Part shown: positions 1-9,494 of the stretch, piece after piece
How positions within the stretch are numbered: the stretch's first letter is position 1
Layout of the letters: every line of letters starts with the position of its first letter
Assembly: GCA_903893795.1 (NCBI GenBank)
Contig: CAITNO010000112.1
Location: forward strand, 1-40,608
Direction: 5' to 3'
Source: Candidatus Hydrogenedentota bacterium
Lineage (GTDB): Bacteria > Hydrogenedentota > Hydrogenedentia > Hydrogenedentales > CAITNO01
DNA: 40,608 bases
Program-made: the position numbers and the translations under genes
Notes under the pieces: generated by a model
Seen by the model: only the letters and a program-made list of their open reading frames with translations
Told to the model about the DNA's origin: nothing
The model's database searches: none

Positions 1-2
1 GC

Positions 3-689
3 GAGCGGATCATGGCCGATGAAGTTGTCCTGAACGCCGACTTTGCCTACGCGATGAATCACCTTATCGCTCCCGGGACATTGAAAAAGTATTCGCCGGA
101 GCGGCTGGCGGAGAAGCGCTACTCCTGTTCCACCTTCATGTTGTACCTGGGCGTGGATAAACTCTATGAAGAGTTACCGCATCACACCATTGTCTTCGCT
201 GGCGACTATCGATCGAATATTAAGTCGATCTTTGAAACCAGGGAACTGACAGACGATATCTCCTTTTACATCCGGAACTCCAGCATGACGGACCCGCAAG
301 TGGCTCCGGGCGGCCAGTCGGGTCTATATGTTCTTGTGCCAGTGCCCAACCAGAAATCAGGAATCGACTGGGCCCTGGAGAAGACGGAATTCCGCAACAA
401 GGTCATTCGCCGGATCGTCGAGCGCACTCCGCTCAAGGATATCGAGTCGCATATCGTCGCCGAGCGCATCATCACTCCGCAGGACTGGGAACAGCGGTCG
501 AACGTCTATCTTGGAGCCACCTTCAACCTGGCGCACACGATGACGCAGATGCTCTACTTCCGCCCGCACAACCGCTTCGAGGAGGTCGCAAACTGCTATC
601 TTGTCGGCGGCGGCACACACCCCGGGAGCGGCCTGCCCACCATTTACGAATCGGGCCGGATTAGCGCCGATCTCATCGCCCCCGCCTGA
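3..689 (+). CDS. Phytoene desaturase (CrtI) family protein, C-terminal part; 5' end outside window
   Basis: The reading frame is open to the left edge, so the Met at position 12 is probably internal and the gene starts upstream. About 228 residues are visible. The C-terminal signature GGGTHPGSGLPTIYESG is the FAD-contacting end of CrtI-type carotenoid desaturases, and NADFAYAMNHL near the left edge matches the conserved segment in the middle of these proteins. The family removes hydrogens from phytoene or related isoprenoids at the membrane using FAD, an early step of carotenoid synthesis. CrtN, CrtD and CrtO-like relatives share these motifs, so the exact substrate cannot be set from this fragment. 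No neighbouring carotenoid gene is visible to the right; the next gene converges on it. Confidence 0.85.
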   Translation, partial: ERIMADEVVLNADFAYAMNHLIAPGTLKKYSPERLAEKRYSCSTFMLYLGVDKLYEELPHHTIVFAGDYRSNIKSIFETRELTDDISFYIRNSSMTDPQVAPGGQSGLYVLVPVPNQKSGIDWALEKTEFRNKVIRRIVERTPLKDIESHIVAERIITPQDWEQRSNVYLGATFNLAHTMTQMLYFRPHNRFEEVANCYLVGGGTHPGSGLPTIYESGRISADLIAPA

Positions 690-723
690 ACGGCCCAGCT
701 TTCCTCCCATTCCAAAAGAATTG

Positions 724-1860
724 TCAATGACCGTCCAGCGCCTGCTGCACCTGGGCGACAATGCAGGCCCCGAACAGGCCCTGTCCCTGCAGGGTGGGAT
801 GGACCCCGTCGCAGCACAATTGGGTGGCAGCGGGAGGATGGACGGTGATGGTGGCGTTTAGCGGGGCGGTGTCGATAAGGTGGACGGCAGGATCATGGTC
901 GGCGTTGCGCGCCGCGACCGTGGCCCGAATCTCATCGCGGTGGACGCCCGACGGCGGAACCACGCAGAAGAGCTGCGTGTGGGGGCAGGCCCCGCGCACG
1001 GCGGCCAGCCAATCGGTGTAGGCGGCCGTAATGTCGGTCCCGCCGAAATCGTTGGTGCCCATGTTGCAGAAGAGGTAGTCCGGTTCGGGCAGCAGCAGGC
1101 CGTCAGTCAGACGCGACGTCGCGGCATCATAGTGGTCCCAGGTCTTGGGCAGTGGGGGCATTTCAATTTCCTTCACCATGCCCTGCCCGCCCGAGCCGAA
1201 CTGGCCGTATTCGCAGTCGAGCGCCGCGCACACCACGGGGAACCAGGCGCCGCGCGCGTTGTTTACGCCGAGTATCTGCCATGACGTGAACAGGCCGTCC
1301 ACCCCCACCCCCTCGGTGATTGAATCGCCAAAGCCGATTGCCCGCTTGGCGCGTTTCGGATAGGCCGCCACCGTGCCGCCGTCCTCCAGCGCCAGTCCCG
1401 CAATGCGCAGATGGGCGGTCGGGGCGGTCCACCGTTTCTGCGCCAGGTCCGCGGCCCGAAAGTAAACCTCAAGGCAGTGCGGCGCGGCCGGGCCCAGCCC
1501 GGAGGCCATGGCGAACGTATAGACTCCGCCTGTCTCGGTGAGCTGCTTTGCGGTGAAAGGGCCGTCATCGACCGAATACTCGACAAACGGCATGGACGGC
1601 GGCGGACAGCCCTCATTGGCCGTACCGTCGATGAGCAAATCGACCTTGGCCGTTCCCCGGACAATGGTTTTGAAATAGGCCCCCGGCAGGGTTGCCTCAG
1701 CACGGGCATTGTCGCCCGCGCCGGACGGTTTCCACGCATAGGGGCACAGCCCGAAATCAGGATGGTCGCACGGGATGCTGGATGCCCCGCACAGGGCCGC
1801 CACGCCGAGCACCAACAAGACCATCGCCGCAAGCATGCGCCTATTGGGATGTCTGGACAT
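724..1860 (-). CDS. Secreted SGNH/GDSL-family hydrolase (probable carbohydrate esterase)
   Basis: A 378-aa protein with an N-terminal signal peptide (positive MSRHPNRR, then a hydrophobic stretch to about residue 25). All SGNH blocks are present: GDSITEG with nucleophile Ser180, a glycine block near residues 222-227, GTND with Asn270-Asp271, and DGVH with Asp351 and His354. The 150 residues before the catalytic domain look like a beta-sandwich, as in CE2-type esterases, where an N-terminal jelly-roll precedes the SGNH fold; that subfamily call is an inference. The start was chosen at 1860 rather than 1974 because AAGGAG lies 7 bases upstream and the signal peptide begins there. Likely role: deacylation of plant or microbial polysaccharides outside the cytoplasm, alongside the next glycosidase gene. 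Confidence 0.85.
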   Translation of the reverse strand: MSRHPNRRMLAAMVLLVLGVAALCGASSIPCDHPDFGLCPYAWKPSGAGDNARAEATLPGAYFKTIVRGTAKVDLLIDGTANEGCPPPSMPFVEYSVDDGPFTAKQLTETGGVYTFAMASGLGPAAPHCLEVYFRAADLAQKRWTAPTAHLRIAGLALEDGGTVAAYPKRAKRAIGFGDSITEGVGVDGLFTSWQILGVNNARGAWFPVVCAALDCEYGQFGSGGQGMVKEIEMPPLPKTWDHYDAATSRLTDGLLLPEPDYLFCNMGTNDFGGTDITAAYTDWLAAVRGACPHTQLFCVVPPSGVHRDEIRATVAARNADHDPAVHLIDTAPLNATITVHPPAATQLCCDGVHPTLQGQGLFGACIVAQVQQALDGH

Positions 1861-2049
1861 GTTTATCGCTCCTTTTTCGTCTGCCGCTCCTGGAAGACAT
1901 TCCCCTGTCCGGCCAGGCGGGAGGCACAGGGACCGCCCATCGCCTTGGGGCATTATCGCACATGCACCTGTCATACGGCATGCGCTGCGACCGCCTCCCG
2001 CTCATTTCTTGCGCGACGGGGGCCAGAATCAAAGCTCGACACATCGGAC

Positions 2050-3927
2050 TCAGGGCAGGTCTGTCAGCAGCAGGAAAGACTGGGCGGGAAGTTCGAGTGA
2101 AAGGGTGGTGCCGGGGACATCGTGCAGGGTTTGAGTGGATGGCAGTAGTTCCCCGCCAGCGTTGGCGATGGAGGATTCGGTGCAGGCATGGACGCGGAGA
2201 TCGCGCGGCGTCTTGGTGCCGGTGTCGAGGCGAATCTGCAAGGGGCGGTCATAGCGATTGATGAGCAGCAGGGTGCACTTGTCCTCCGGCGAGATCACCG
2301 CGGCCGCGCGCAGCCTGGGTGCGGCGGGGTCTGTCTCGACAGCAACAACCCGGCTGCCGGGCCGGACGTATCGGGTGATGAGCGACCAGGAATAGAATCC
2401 CGGGCGGGGGGACCAGTTCTCCGTCTTGTAGCGCCAGAGCCCGTATTCCTGGCGGAAGGGTCCGTAGTAGGTGTCGAAGAGACACCATTGCAACAGCATG
2501 GCCGCGCCCTGGTTCAGCGCGGTGGCGGCGAAGTCGGCCAGAAACAGGGCATGGTCATAGCGGTCATTGTCGGGGTTCTTGAAGGTGTCACCCCAGGTGT
2601 TGAATTCGGTAATGCAAAAGGGGAGCGCCTTGCCGTCGCGGACCAGTTCGCGGCGCGATGCGATCCACGCGGGCAGACCGGCGGTGTTCTTGTAGGCGTA
2701 GGTGTGGCAGGAAAGCCCGTCCATATATTCCGTTCCGCTTTCGACAATCTTGTGAAACCAGTCCCCGGCGATGGTGCGTCCGCTGCTGGAGCCGTCGATG
2801 CCGAGGAGCATGACCTGGCCCCGCAGGCCCCGTTCCCGCAGCAGCGCGTCGAGCCGGTGATGGAGCGCGACATAGGCGTCCGGGTCGGGCATACGCTGCC
2901 AGTCATTGTCGGGCTCGTTCATGAGCGAGAGGTAGCGGAGATTGTCGAGCCCTTCCTGGTTGCGGCAGAACGCCACAAAGTCCGCCAGGCTGCGGACCAT
3001 GTCCTCGCGCTTGTCGGGCGCGGGCAGGCGCCCGCCGTTGGCGTTCATCCAGGGACTGTAGGCGAAGTGGTCGCCCCAGGGACAGAGCAGCACCGTGCAG
3101 TGGATCTCTTTCAGGAACCCCATCCAGCCGACCATGTCGCGGACCTCGGCGCTGTCGGGCGTCTGCCTGCCCTCTTCCGGTTCCCACCAGGCGTAGGAAA
3201 AGAACAGGCGCAGCACCGCCGGGCGCATTGCCCGGACGCGGTCCTTCACCAATTCAATGTCCTCGGGACCGACACCAAATTTGGCATTGGAGGGCAGCGT
3301 GAGAAAGAAATCGCCCTGCGCGCCGCAGCCCAGGAAATTGGACGTGATTATATGGTCGGGACGTATGTGCACGGCCACATTGTCCCCGGTGAAAGCCGCA
3401 GGCGCTTCGGCGGTGCGGATGAGTTCGGCATCGTCAAACCAAGTCCTGCCCTCGCCGTGGACCACCAGGGCCAGGGCCAATCCGTCGGCCCCCTCGGGCA
3501 CGCTGCCGGACACCTGCAGGGAAACCCAGCCCTTGTCCCCGCCGCCAGTGTAGGATCCTTGGGCGAATTCGAGGCGCGTTTCACCCCGATAGAATTCGAG
3601 GACGATGTAACCGTTGCCCTGTGCCATCTCGGAACAGGCGAATACGGAAGCCGAATACTCCTCCCCGGGCATGACGGCGATGCGATACTTGAATGAGGGG
3701 TAGTCATCGCCGCTTTGGGATTCAATCAGGGCCGAGGCGGTGCCGCCATGGGCTCGGGAACTGTCGCGGAGAAAGGACGCGTTCCTCGGATTGGCGCTGG
3801 CCCAGCCGTCGGGCAGCGTGTCGCCCGATTCAAAGGACGGATTGGCGGCCAGATTCTCCAGGGCGGTCGCCGGGACCGCGAGGGTAAGAACGAAAAAGAC
3901 GATGGGCAGGGTAATGTCTTTTGACAT
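2050..3927 (-). CDS. Secreted clan GH-A glycoside hydrolase with N-terminal carbohydrate-binding-like domain
   Basis: A 625-aa protein. A signal peptide ends near VPATA (about residue 22). Residues about 24-170 (LAANPSFESGD...WFDDAEL) have the look of a CBM4/9-type galactose-binding sandwich. A TIM-barrel follows: LMNEPDN carries the probable acid/base Glu338 after strand 4, and CITEFNTW carries the probable nucleophile Glu441 after strand 7. A C-terminal beta domain (about 540-625) resembles the accessory sheet of GH30/GH39/GH51-like enzymes. The exact GH family cannot be named by eye. The start at 3927 was preferred over 3951 because AAGAAGG sits about 7 bases upstream and the signal peptide follows directly. 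It is codirectional with the SGNH gene 190 bp downstream, so the two may act on the same polysaccharide. Confidence 0.82.
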   Translation of the reverse strand: MSKDITLPIVFFVLTLAVPATALENLAANPSFESGDTLPDGWASANPRNASFLRDSSRAHGGTASALIESQSGDDYPSFKYRIAVMPGEEYSASVFACSEMAQGNGYIVLEFYRGETRLEFAQGSYTGGGDKGWVSLQVSGSVPEGADGLALALVVHGEGRTWFDDAELIRTAEAPAAFTGDNVAVHIRPDHIITSNFLGCGAQGDFFLTLPSNAKFGVGPEDIELVKDRVRAMRPAVLRLFFSYAWWEPEEGRQTPDSAEVRDMVGWMGFLKEIHCTVLLCPWGDHFAYSPWMNANGGRLPAPDKREDMVRSLADFVAFCRNQEGLDNLRYLSLMNEPDNDWQRMPDPDAYVALHHRLDALLRERGLRGQVMLLGIDGSSSGRTIAGDWFHKIVESGTEYMDGLSCHTYAYKNTAGLPAWIASRRELVRDGKALPFCITEFNTWGDTFKNPDNDRYDHALFLADFAATALNQGAAMLLQWCLFDTYYGPFRQEYGLWRYKTENWSPRPGFYSWSLITRYVRPGSRVVAVETDPAAPRLRAAAVISPEDKCTLLLINRYDRPLQIRLDTGTKTPRDLRVHACTESSIANAGGELLPSTQTLHDVPGTTLSLELPAQSFLLLTDLP

Positions 3928-4007
3928 CGGAAAGCCTTCTTGTAAGATCACGGGGACTATTCTACAGCGGAACCGGGGATGGACTCATATGGACGAACAC
4001 AGATTTT

Positions 4008-4095
4008 GGAGTGCGGCGGCAGCGACGCCGCTTTGGATTGCCGAAAGCAGCAGCAGCCAAAGCGGTGTCGCCGCTGCGCTCTGCCGCCGCACTCC
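4008..4095. repeat. Imperfect long palindrome, copy 1 of a dispersed intergenic repeat
   Basis: The left arm 4008-4036 and right arm 4057-4095 are reverse complements except that the left arm lacks about 10 bases present in the right arm. The 20-base loop is AGC-rich. The right arm recurs in inverted orientation at 7512-7554 with about 90 percent identity by eye. It lies between the divergently transcribed glycosidase and DUF2961 genes. Just to its left, 3978-4004 contains spaced ATGGAC/ACAGAT words that look like remains of another short periodic repeat. Confidence 0.75.
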
Positions 4096-4124
4096 ACATG
4101 ACGCTCTGCCCATGTGTGGAGGTC

Positions 4125-4153
4125 TTGTGCCAATAGTCGGGCTCGTGTATTGT
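4125..4153 (+). promoter_or_regulatory. Possible sigma-70 promoter of the DUF2961 gene
   Basis: TTGTGC at 4125-4130 and TATTGT at 4148-4153 are separated by 17 bases and lie about 30 bases before the ATG at 4186. Both hexamers match the consensus only moderately. Confidence 0.35.
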
Positions 4154-4185
4154 AGAGAGAAATTCAGCCAAAGGAGACATCGGCA

Positions 4186-6267
4186 ATGCGGAGAGTGGGT
4201 GCTGCGATGGCGGTTTTTGCCGCGGTTCTTGGGGGCATAACGGCGGAGGCGGAACTGGTCACGACGGAGTCGCTGTTGCGGGAAATGACGGCCCTGGGGC
4301 CGTTGGCCCAGCCCGCGCCCTATGAGACCTTCCAGTTCTCATCTTATGACCGGAGCAGCGTGGCACCCTACCTGCCCGGGTGGTACGCAAACTCGGACGG
4401 GTTCGGCGGGGAGCCTGCCCCCAACGTGATGCAGGTGCTGGACGCGCCGGGCAAGGACGGTGTGGGGCGCTACCTCATCGCCGAGATGGACGGGCCGGGC
4501 GCGATTGTGCGCACCTGGACGCCCATGCCGCATCCCATGAACGGCAAACTGGTCATGTGGCTCGACGGGAAGAAGAAGCCGGTCTACGACGGCAAGGCGG
4601 CCGATTTCATCCGCAAGCGCCAGTCCTGCTGGCCCTATGGGTTCGACCCCAAGATGCCCGGCATCACGCAGGAAGATGCAAACTACTTCCCCATTCCCTT
4701 CGCCAAACATCTCCGCATTGAGTGGACGGGCGAGGTGTCGGACCTGCATTTTTACCACATCGGTGTGCGCCAGTATGACAAGGACGTGAAGGTGAAAAGC
4801 TTTGACCCTAAAGAATTGCCCGCGCTCCAGGCGGTGTTCGAGGAAACATCGCGCCATCTGGCCGCGCCCGACCATTGGCGCGGCACCCACCCGGTCGGCA
4901 CCATAACAGCGTTCACCTGCGATGCGGCCGTCGGGGAGCTTCAGGAACTGTTCAAGGAGACAGGAGCCGGCACGGTGCTGGAGTTTGCCGTGAAGGCCGA
5001 AGCGGCCGACATCAAGACGGCACTTCGGCAGACGGTTCTGCTGGCGTGGTTTGACGATGCGCCCGCCCCGCAGATAGAGGCGCCGCTGGGTGATTTCTTC
5101 GGGTCCTGGCCCGGCATCACGCCCTACGACTCGCTCCCGATGACGGTCCGGCCCGACGGCACGATGATATGCCGTTTCGTCATGCCCTATGCCAAATCGG
5201 CCGTGCTGAAGCTGCGCAATTTCAGCGATCAGCCGGTGCATGTGACCGGCTGGCGGGTGGTCGGGGCGGGCATGGAGACGGCCCAACACTTCTACGCGAA
5301 GTGGCGGGTGAACCACGACATGGAGGCGGGCGGCGGTGCCGAAGTGCGCGATTTGCCCTTCCTGGTGGCGCTGGGACAGGGCACCTACGTCGGCACGACG
5401 GCCCACGTGCTCAACACGACGCCGGTGATTACCATCGGCGGAAGCTGGTGGGGTGAGGGCGACGAGAAGATTTGGCTGGACCGCAAGCCCTTTCCCGCCT
5501 ATGTGGGCACGGGCAGCGAGGACTACTTCAACTATTCATGGAGCCGCCCCGACCTCTTCAGTTTCGCCTATTGCGCCCAACCCATGTGCAGCGGCCCCGG
5601 CTGTGCAGGGTATACGACCAATATCCGCTGGCACATTCTTGACCCGATTCCCTTCCGCGAGCACATCGGATTCTTCATGGAACTGTTTCACCATTCGAAG
5701 ACCGAGGGGCTGAGTTATGCGCGGACGGCCTATTATTATGCGCCGCCGCAGACCCGCGACGATGCGGCGCGGATTGGTCCCTCGGAGGTGCGCCTGGGCA
5801 TGTCGCTTCCCGGTAGATGGAAACCCGTCGCGGCGGGCGCGCCCGGTCCCGTGGCCTTCTTCGAGGCTGAAAACAGCCTTGCGCCCGGCGCAAAGAATGT
5901 GCGGGTGGTCGAGGGGGACCTTTGGTCGGGCGGCAAGGCGGTGCTGTGGCAGCCGGAACGGACCGGCGACAGGCTTGGTTTCAATGTTGAGATTTCCGCA
6001 CCGGGAAATTACACTATTGTCACAAAGAGCATTTTGACGCCCGCCTCGGGCCGGTATGCCATATCGGTGGACGGGCAACCGCCGATGGATCAGGAGTTTG
6101 ACCTCTATACTCCCCATCTGACCCTGTCTAGGTTTTTATTCTTTGGCCAGGCGACACTGGAGAAAGGCCCGCACACCGTGACGGTCGTTAGCCGCGACCG
6201 CAACCACGACAGTTCAGGAACCCAGATTGGCGTGGACCTGCTCTGGGTCTGGCCTGAGAAGAAGTAG
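4186..6267 (+). CDS. Secreted DUF2961 (GH172-type) protein with C-terminal beta-sandwich domain
   Basis: A 693-aa protein starting at 4186, with AAAGGAG about 10 bases upstream. The signal peptide ends near TAEA (about residue 22). Residues about 25-520 are the DUF2961 fold: the opening PYETFQFSSYDR, AEMDGPGAIVRTW and the hallmark GTGSEDYF (Glu445-Asp446). DUF2961 proteins were reclassified as GH172, known to act on fructofuranosyl and arabinofuranosyl linkages; the substrate here is unknown. Residues about 555-690 begin FFEAENSL and read like an appended galactose-binding (CBM6/35-like) sandwich, suggesting attachment to a polymer. It stands apart from the convergent SGNH/GH pair but is functionally similar: export and glycan breakdown. 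Confidence 0.87.
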   Translation: MRRVGAAMAVFAAVLGGITAEAELVTTESLLREMTALGPLAQPAPYETFQFSSYDRSSVAPYLPGWYANSDGFGGEPAPNVMQVLDAPGKDGVGRYLIAEMDGPGAIVRTWTPMPHPMNGKLVMWLDGKKKPVYDGKAADFIRKRQSCWPYGFDPKMPGITQEDANYFPIPFAKHLRIEWTGEVSDLHFYHIGVRQYDKDVKVKSFDPKELPALQAVFEETSRHLAAPDHWRGTHPVGTITAFTCDAAVGELQELFKETGAGTVLEFAVKAEAADIKTALRQTVLLAWFDDAPAPQIEAPLGDFFGSWPGITPYDSLPMTVRPDGTMICRFVMPYAKSAVLKLRNFSDQPVHVTGWRVVGAGMETAQHFYAKWRVNHDMEAGGGAEVRDLPFLVALGQGTYVGTTAHVLNTTPVITIGGSWWGEGDEKIWLDRKPFPAYVGTGSEDYFNYSWSRPDLFSFAYCAQPMCSGPGCAGYTTNIRWHILDPIPFREHIGFFMELFHHSKTEGLSYARTAYYYAPPQTRDDAARIGPSEVRLGMSLPGRWKPVAAGAPGPVAFFEAENSLAPGAKNVRVVEGDLWSGGKAVLWQPERTGDRLGFNVEISAPGNYTIVTKSILTPASGRYAISVDGQPPMDQEFDLYTPHLTLSRFLFFGQATLEKGPHTVTVVSRDRNHDSSGTQIGVDLLWVWPEKK

Positions 6268-6424
6268 TTTTCACCCTGAGGGGCACGGATTTGGAATCGA
6301 CACTCCCGGTGTGGGAATATACTGCCCTTCTGGCAAGGATTGCCGGTGACGGTTCTCTTCGTGGGAACAGTACCCGGTCCTGCCGACGGTCAGGCACTTT
6401 GGAATTATTAAAGGAACTGAACTC

Positions 6425-7420
6425 ATGAAACGGCGCGGATTTACACTTATTGAATTGCTGGTGGTAATCGCAATCATTGGCATTTTGGCGGCAATCCTGC
6501 TCCCGGCCCTGGCAAGGGCCCGGGAAGCTTCCCGGCGGTCAAGCTGCCAAAACAACCTCAAGCAGTTGGGGGTCATCTTCAAGATGTACGACGGTGAATC
6601 AGGCGGGCTCTTTCCCCGGGTGCATGGGGACGAGTCCTGGGGCATGACCCCTCCGGCGAGCTGTGTTGGCGCCATCACTGCCACCAAGCCTGGGTCGGCA
6701 GTGGCCATTTTCTCGCCCAATATGCGGGCGCTCTATCCTGAGTACCTCACGGATCCCAAGGTGTTGCTTTGCCCGTCTGACCCGGACGCCACCAAGAGTA
6801 ACCCTCTCGGGCAGTTGTCCGACGCCCCCGGGCAGGTATGCCCCTATAAGGGGGAGATCTCCAACGGAAATGCCAGCTATACCTACTTTGGGTGGGTTCT
6901 GAACAAAGTGAGCAGCAGCGACCCGACCCTCGAATCAGGTCTTATGGGTCAGACGCCCTCTGTTCCCGTGTATTCCCAGATGGGCTACCTTCTCTTCAGC
7001 ATCAGTTATGACCCAACGTTTAACACTTCCGGTGTGTTCTCCGATGGGAATCCCGTGAATGACGTTGAGTTGGACAAGGATGTGAACGATTCCAATAAGG
7101 AAACGCTGATTTCGGGGATGTCCACACCGGCCAACCGCCACTTGGGGAATGCGGACAGTTCCACCATCTACCGTCTCAAGGAGGGCGTTGAGCGGTTTCT
7201 CATCACCGATATCAACAACGCCGGAAGTGCCAATATTGCCCAGAGCAACATACCCGTGACCTGGGACAACATCGCCGGCGACATGGCCAGTTCCACGCAG
7301 TTCAACCACGTGCCGGGCGGTGCCAATGTGCTCTACATGGACGGCCATGTTGAATTCGTCAAGTACCCCAGCGCATTCCCCGCAAGCAAGTCCTACGCCG
7401 GTCTCGGCGGCATGTTCTAA
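6425..7420 (+). CDS. Type II/IV pilin-like DUF1559 protein (H-X-DG type)
   Basis: A 331-aa protein. The class III leader [19 protein letters not shown] is cleaved after Gly5 by prepilin peptidase, which also methylates Phe6. The hydrophobic helix runs to about residue 28, then [20 protein letters not shown] as in DUF1559 pilins. The C-terminal motif [17 protein letters not shown] is the H-X-DG block, here with ten residues between His and Asp-Gly rather than the nine of the family name. The family forms pseudopilin-like fibres or secretion components in Planctomycetota-like bacteria; roles are largely unknown. An AAAGGA ribosome site lies about 9 bases upstream. It shares architecture with the second pilin at 17409-18380, including a [13 protein letters not shown] segment. 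Confidence 0.92.
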   Translation: MKRRGFTLIELLVVIAIIGILAAILLPALARAREASRRSSCQNNLKQLGVIFKMYDGESGGLFPRVHGDESWGMTPPASCVGAITATKPGSAVAIFSPNMRALYPEYLTDPKVLLCPSDPDATKSNPLGQLSDAPGQVCPYKGEISNGNASYTYFGWVLNKVSSSDPTLESGLMGQTPSVPVYSQMGYLLFSISYDPTFNTSGVFSDGNPVNDVELDKDVNDSNKETLISGMSTPANRHLGNADSSTIYRLKEGVERFLITDINNAGSANIAQSNIPVTWDNIAGDMASSTQFNHVPGGANVLYMDGHVEFVKYPSAFPASKSYAGLGGMF

Positions 7421-7511
7421 TAGAGGGGAGTGCTCCTGACCGGGTTTTGCGATTGCCGCCAAAGCAGTCGAAGATGCTGACCTGTGGGTGTTGGCGCTTG
7501 TGTTCTCCACT

Positions 7512-7554
7512 GTGGAGCGCGGTGGCAGAACGAAGCGGCGACACCGCTTTGGCT
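7512..7554. repeat. Copy 2 of the dispersed GC-rich repeat (see 4008-4095)
   Basis: This segment matches the reverse complement of 4054-4096 with about four differences in 42 bases. It is preceded by a small palindrome CTCCACTGTGGAG at 7506-7518. It lies in the 550-bp space between the pilin and porin genes, which holds no convincing gene; the short frames there have no ribosome site or family resemblance. Confidence 0.75.
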
Positions 7555-7914
7555 GGCCTCATAATCCGGAAGTCTCACCAGTTCACGGCACCCACGAGCA
7601 AGTCTGCGCCAGCGAAGCCCTTGCAGCCCAAGGCCAATGGACACGCCGTCATTGCGGGCGAAAGCCGCCGGGGGACTGGCTCCCGTTTCCGCCGAAGGCC
7701 AAGGGACGGCAGCGCTGTCGCGTATCGGAAACGGGTGCCTGTACCCGAGTCACCCAATAGGGCCGTTATTTGGCAGTGGAAGGGGTTTGGCTTTTCTCCC
7801 GTACCCATTGCCCCCTTCTTAAGCGAATCCCCGCAGCAGGCAGTCTGAGGCGCGCAAAGACACACTCTCGACACCTGTTTATGGTGTTCCATACAGGCAT
7901 TCAGACAAAGAGAA

Positions 7915-7943
7915 CGCCCCCCGCGAAAGCATCGCGGGGGGCG
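7915..7943 (-). terminator. Rho-independent terminator of the porin gene
   Basis: A perfect 12-bp stem (7915-7926 with 7932-7943) with a 5-base loop is followed, on the reverse strand, by GTTCTCTTTG. It starts 30 bases after the porin stop codon. Confidence 0.85.
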
Positions 7944-7972
7944 ACTTCAATTAACAGAGGGGGTATAACGGG

Positions 7973-9217
7973 TTAGAAAGTGATTTCCGTCTGGGCGTAG
8001 AAGTAATCCCAGTCAGGCTTGCTCTCATCGGCCCATTCAGACCCGAAGAAGTGGGAGTAACCGGCCGAGAACGCAAGGTCCTGGCTGTAGTTGTAGGTGC
8101 CGGCCAGATTGACTTCCCAGCCCCAGCTCTTCTGTTCGCCAATGTTCTTGTCAAGGTCAAAGTACTTGCCCGCGAGGGAGAGCTTGGTGCACTCGGTCGG
8201 GGAAACCTGCACGCCGAGGGCGTACCCGATGACGTTGGTCGCGTTGGAGTTCACGTCAACGAAATCGCTGTACCGGAAGTCCGAGAAGAGGCGGTTGAAG
8301 GGAAGGGTGCGGTCATTCGACCAGCGGCAGTTGTCCGCTTTGCCGGCGCCGTAATAGGCGAAGAGGCCGAACACGCGGGGCTGCCAGGGGGCGTCAAAGG
8401 TGTAACCGGCGATGGCGTGGGCGCCGAAGGTGCCGTAGTTCACGTTCGCCTCACCAAAGCCCAGGGGGCAGGCGGACGGCTGGCCGTCAACGCTGCCAAG
8501 CTGGTACGCAACTTCTGCTTCAAAGTCGAAACTGCCCACTTTGCCCGATCCGCGGAGGCCAAAGGTGTGAATGTCAACATACTTGTCGACAACAGAGCTG
8601 TCCTGAAGAAGGAGCCAGTACGCGTCAAGGGTGATGTCCTCGATGCCGATGTAGCTGCCGTAGACGCCGTACAGGTCAACATCGCCCTTGCCGAAATTCT
8701 GGAAGGACTCGGCAAGCTTCGCGGCGAAAGCGTCAACCTTGAACTGGTCGGTGGCGTAGGTCAGGCGGATGGCGTCGAAGGACAGACCGCGGAAGTACGG
8801 GGCCGAGCTGTTGTTGCCCAGCAGGAATTCGGCGCCAAAGGACAGCTCCTGGCGGCCGACGCGAAGGCTCAGCGGGGTGCCCCACAGATTCTTCACGTTG
8901 ATGTAGGCCTGGTACAGGCTCACATCGGAAGCGCCCCGGCCGTCAATGCCGGTCAGGTAATTGGAGCGGAAACCCTGGCCCCAGTCACCATAGCTGTCGA
9001 ATTCGACAAAGGTGCTGACGTCATTGGTGAAGTCGGCCTTCACGTTCAGCGCGGTGCGCTGTTCGACGAAGGAGGTGGCGCCCTGCTTGTCAAAGCGCCA
9101 GTAGTTGCCGCGAATCTTCAGGCTGCCGCCGACTTCAACATTCTGAAGCTCGGCAAGCGCGACGCTGGACACACTCAGGACCAGCGCTGCAAGAACCAAC
9201 ATTTTAAGCGTACGCAT
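7973..9217 (-). CDS. Outer-membrane beta-barrel porin, alginate-export (AlgE)-like
   Basis: A 414-aa protein with a signal peptide ending at ALA (about residue 22). The rest alternates polar and hydrophobic residues in about 16-18 short strands rich in Tyr, Trp, Gly and Asp, and ends TEITF with a terminal Phe typical of BAM substrates. LRVGRQELSFGAEFLLGN is characteristic of the alginate export / porin-like family (GRQEL block). Expected role: passive passage of anionic sugars or other small solutes through the outer membrane; the substrate is not shown. The start at 9217 has AGGAGA about 10 bases upstream; the longer reading at 9244 lacks this. A strong promoter at 9495-9523 gives an unusually long leader, and a clear terminator follows the stop. 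Confidence 0.85.
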   Translation of the reverse strand: MRTLKMLVLAALVLSVSSVALAELQNVEVGGSLKIRGNYWRFDKQGATSFVEQRTALNVKADFTNDVSTFVEFDSYGDWGQGFRSNYLTGIDGRGASDVSLYQAYINVKNLWGTPLSLRVGRQELSFGAEFLLGNNSSAPYFRGLSFDAIRLTYATDQFKVDAFAAKLAESFQNFGKGDVDLYGVYGSYIGIEDITLDAYWLLLQDSSVVDKYVDIHTFGLRGSGKVGSFDFEAEVAYQLGSVDGQPSACPLGFGEANVNYGTFGAHAIAGYTFDAPWQPRVFGLFAYYGAGKADNCRWSNDRTLPFNRLFSDFRYSDFVDVNSNATNVIGYALGVQVSPTECTKLSLAGKYFDLDKNIGEQKSWGWEVNLAGTYNYSQDLAFSAGYSHFFGSEWADESKPDWDYFYAQTEITF

Positions 9218-9488
9218 TGTACGTTGTCTCCTATTTACAATCATTCCTGTCGTTTCTTTTGCACCCTATCGGGTGCCGGGTCTGCCGCACGAGCGGAAAC
9301 CGCTGTATGGGCACATCACTTTATGGTCGGCCAAAGCATTGAGGTAAGCCCTTTGGGCGTATGGGTGTGCATTCCTCCTTTCGCCTCAAAATTATACGTT
9401 GGCCGTGATGTTGTACCTCTTTTCCAAGATTCATCTATATGCGGTGTCTTTTCAACTACGGCGGGATACACAACAAACCCGCTTATGT
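9218..9488 (-). promoter_or_regulatory. Long structured 5' leader of the porin mRNA
   Basis: From the expected start near 9488 the transcript runs about 270 nt before the porin ATG. It contains hairpins at 9261-9276 (GCACCC stem, 4-base loop) and 9288-9299 (CCGC stem). A strong AAAGGAGG at about 9370 lies directly before an 18-codon frame (MHTHTPKGLTSMLWPTIK), only one base away, which is closer than usual for initiation. I recognise no riboswitch class in it. Confidence 0.45.
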
Positions 9489-9494
9489 TGCTAT

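Noticed and set aside
7447..7848. A 133-codon frame between pilin and porin genes
   Set aside because: It includes the dispersed palindromic repeat, has no ribosome site and no recognisable product.
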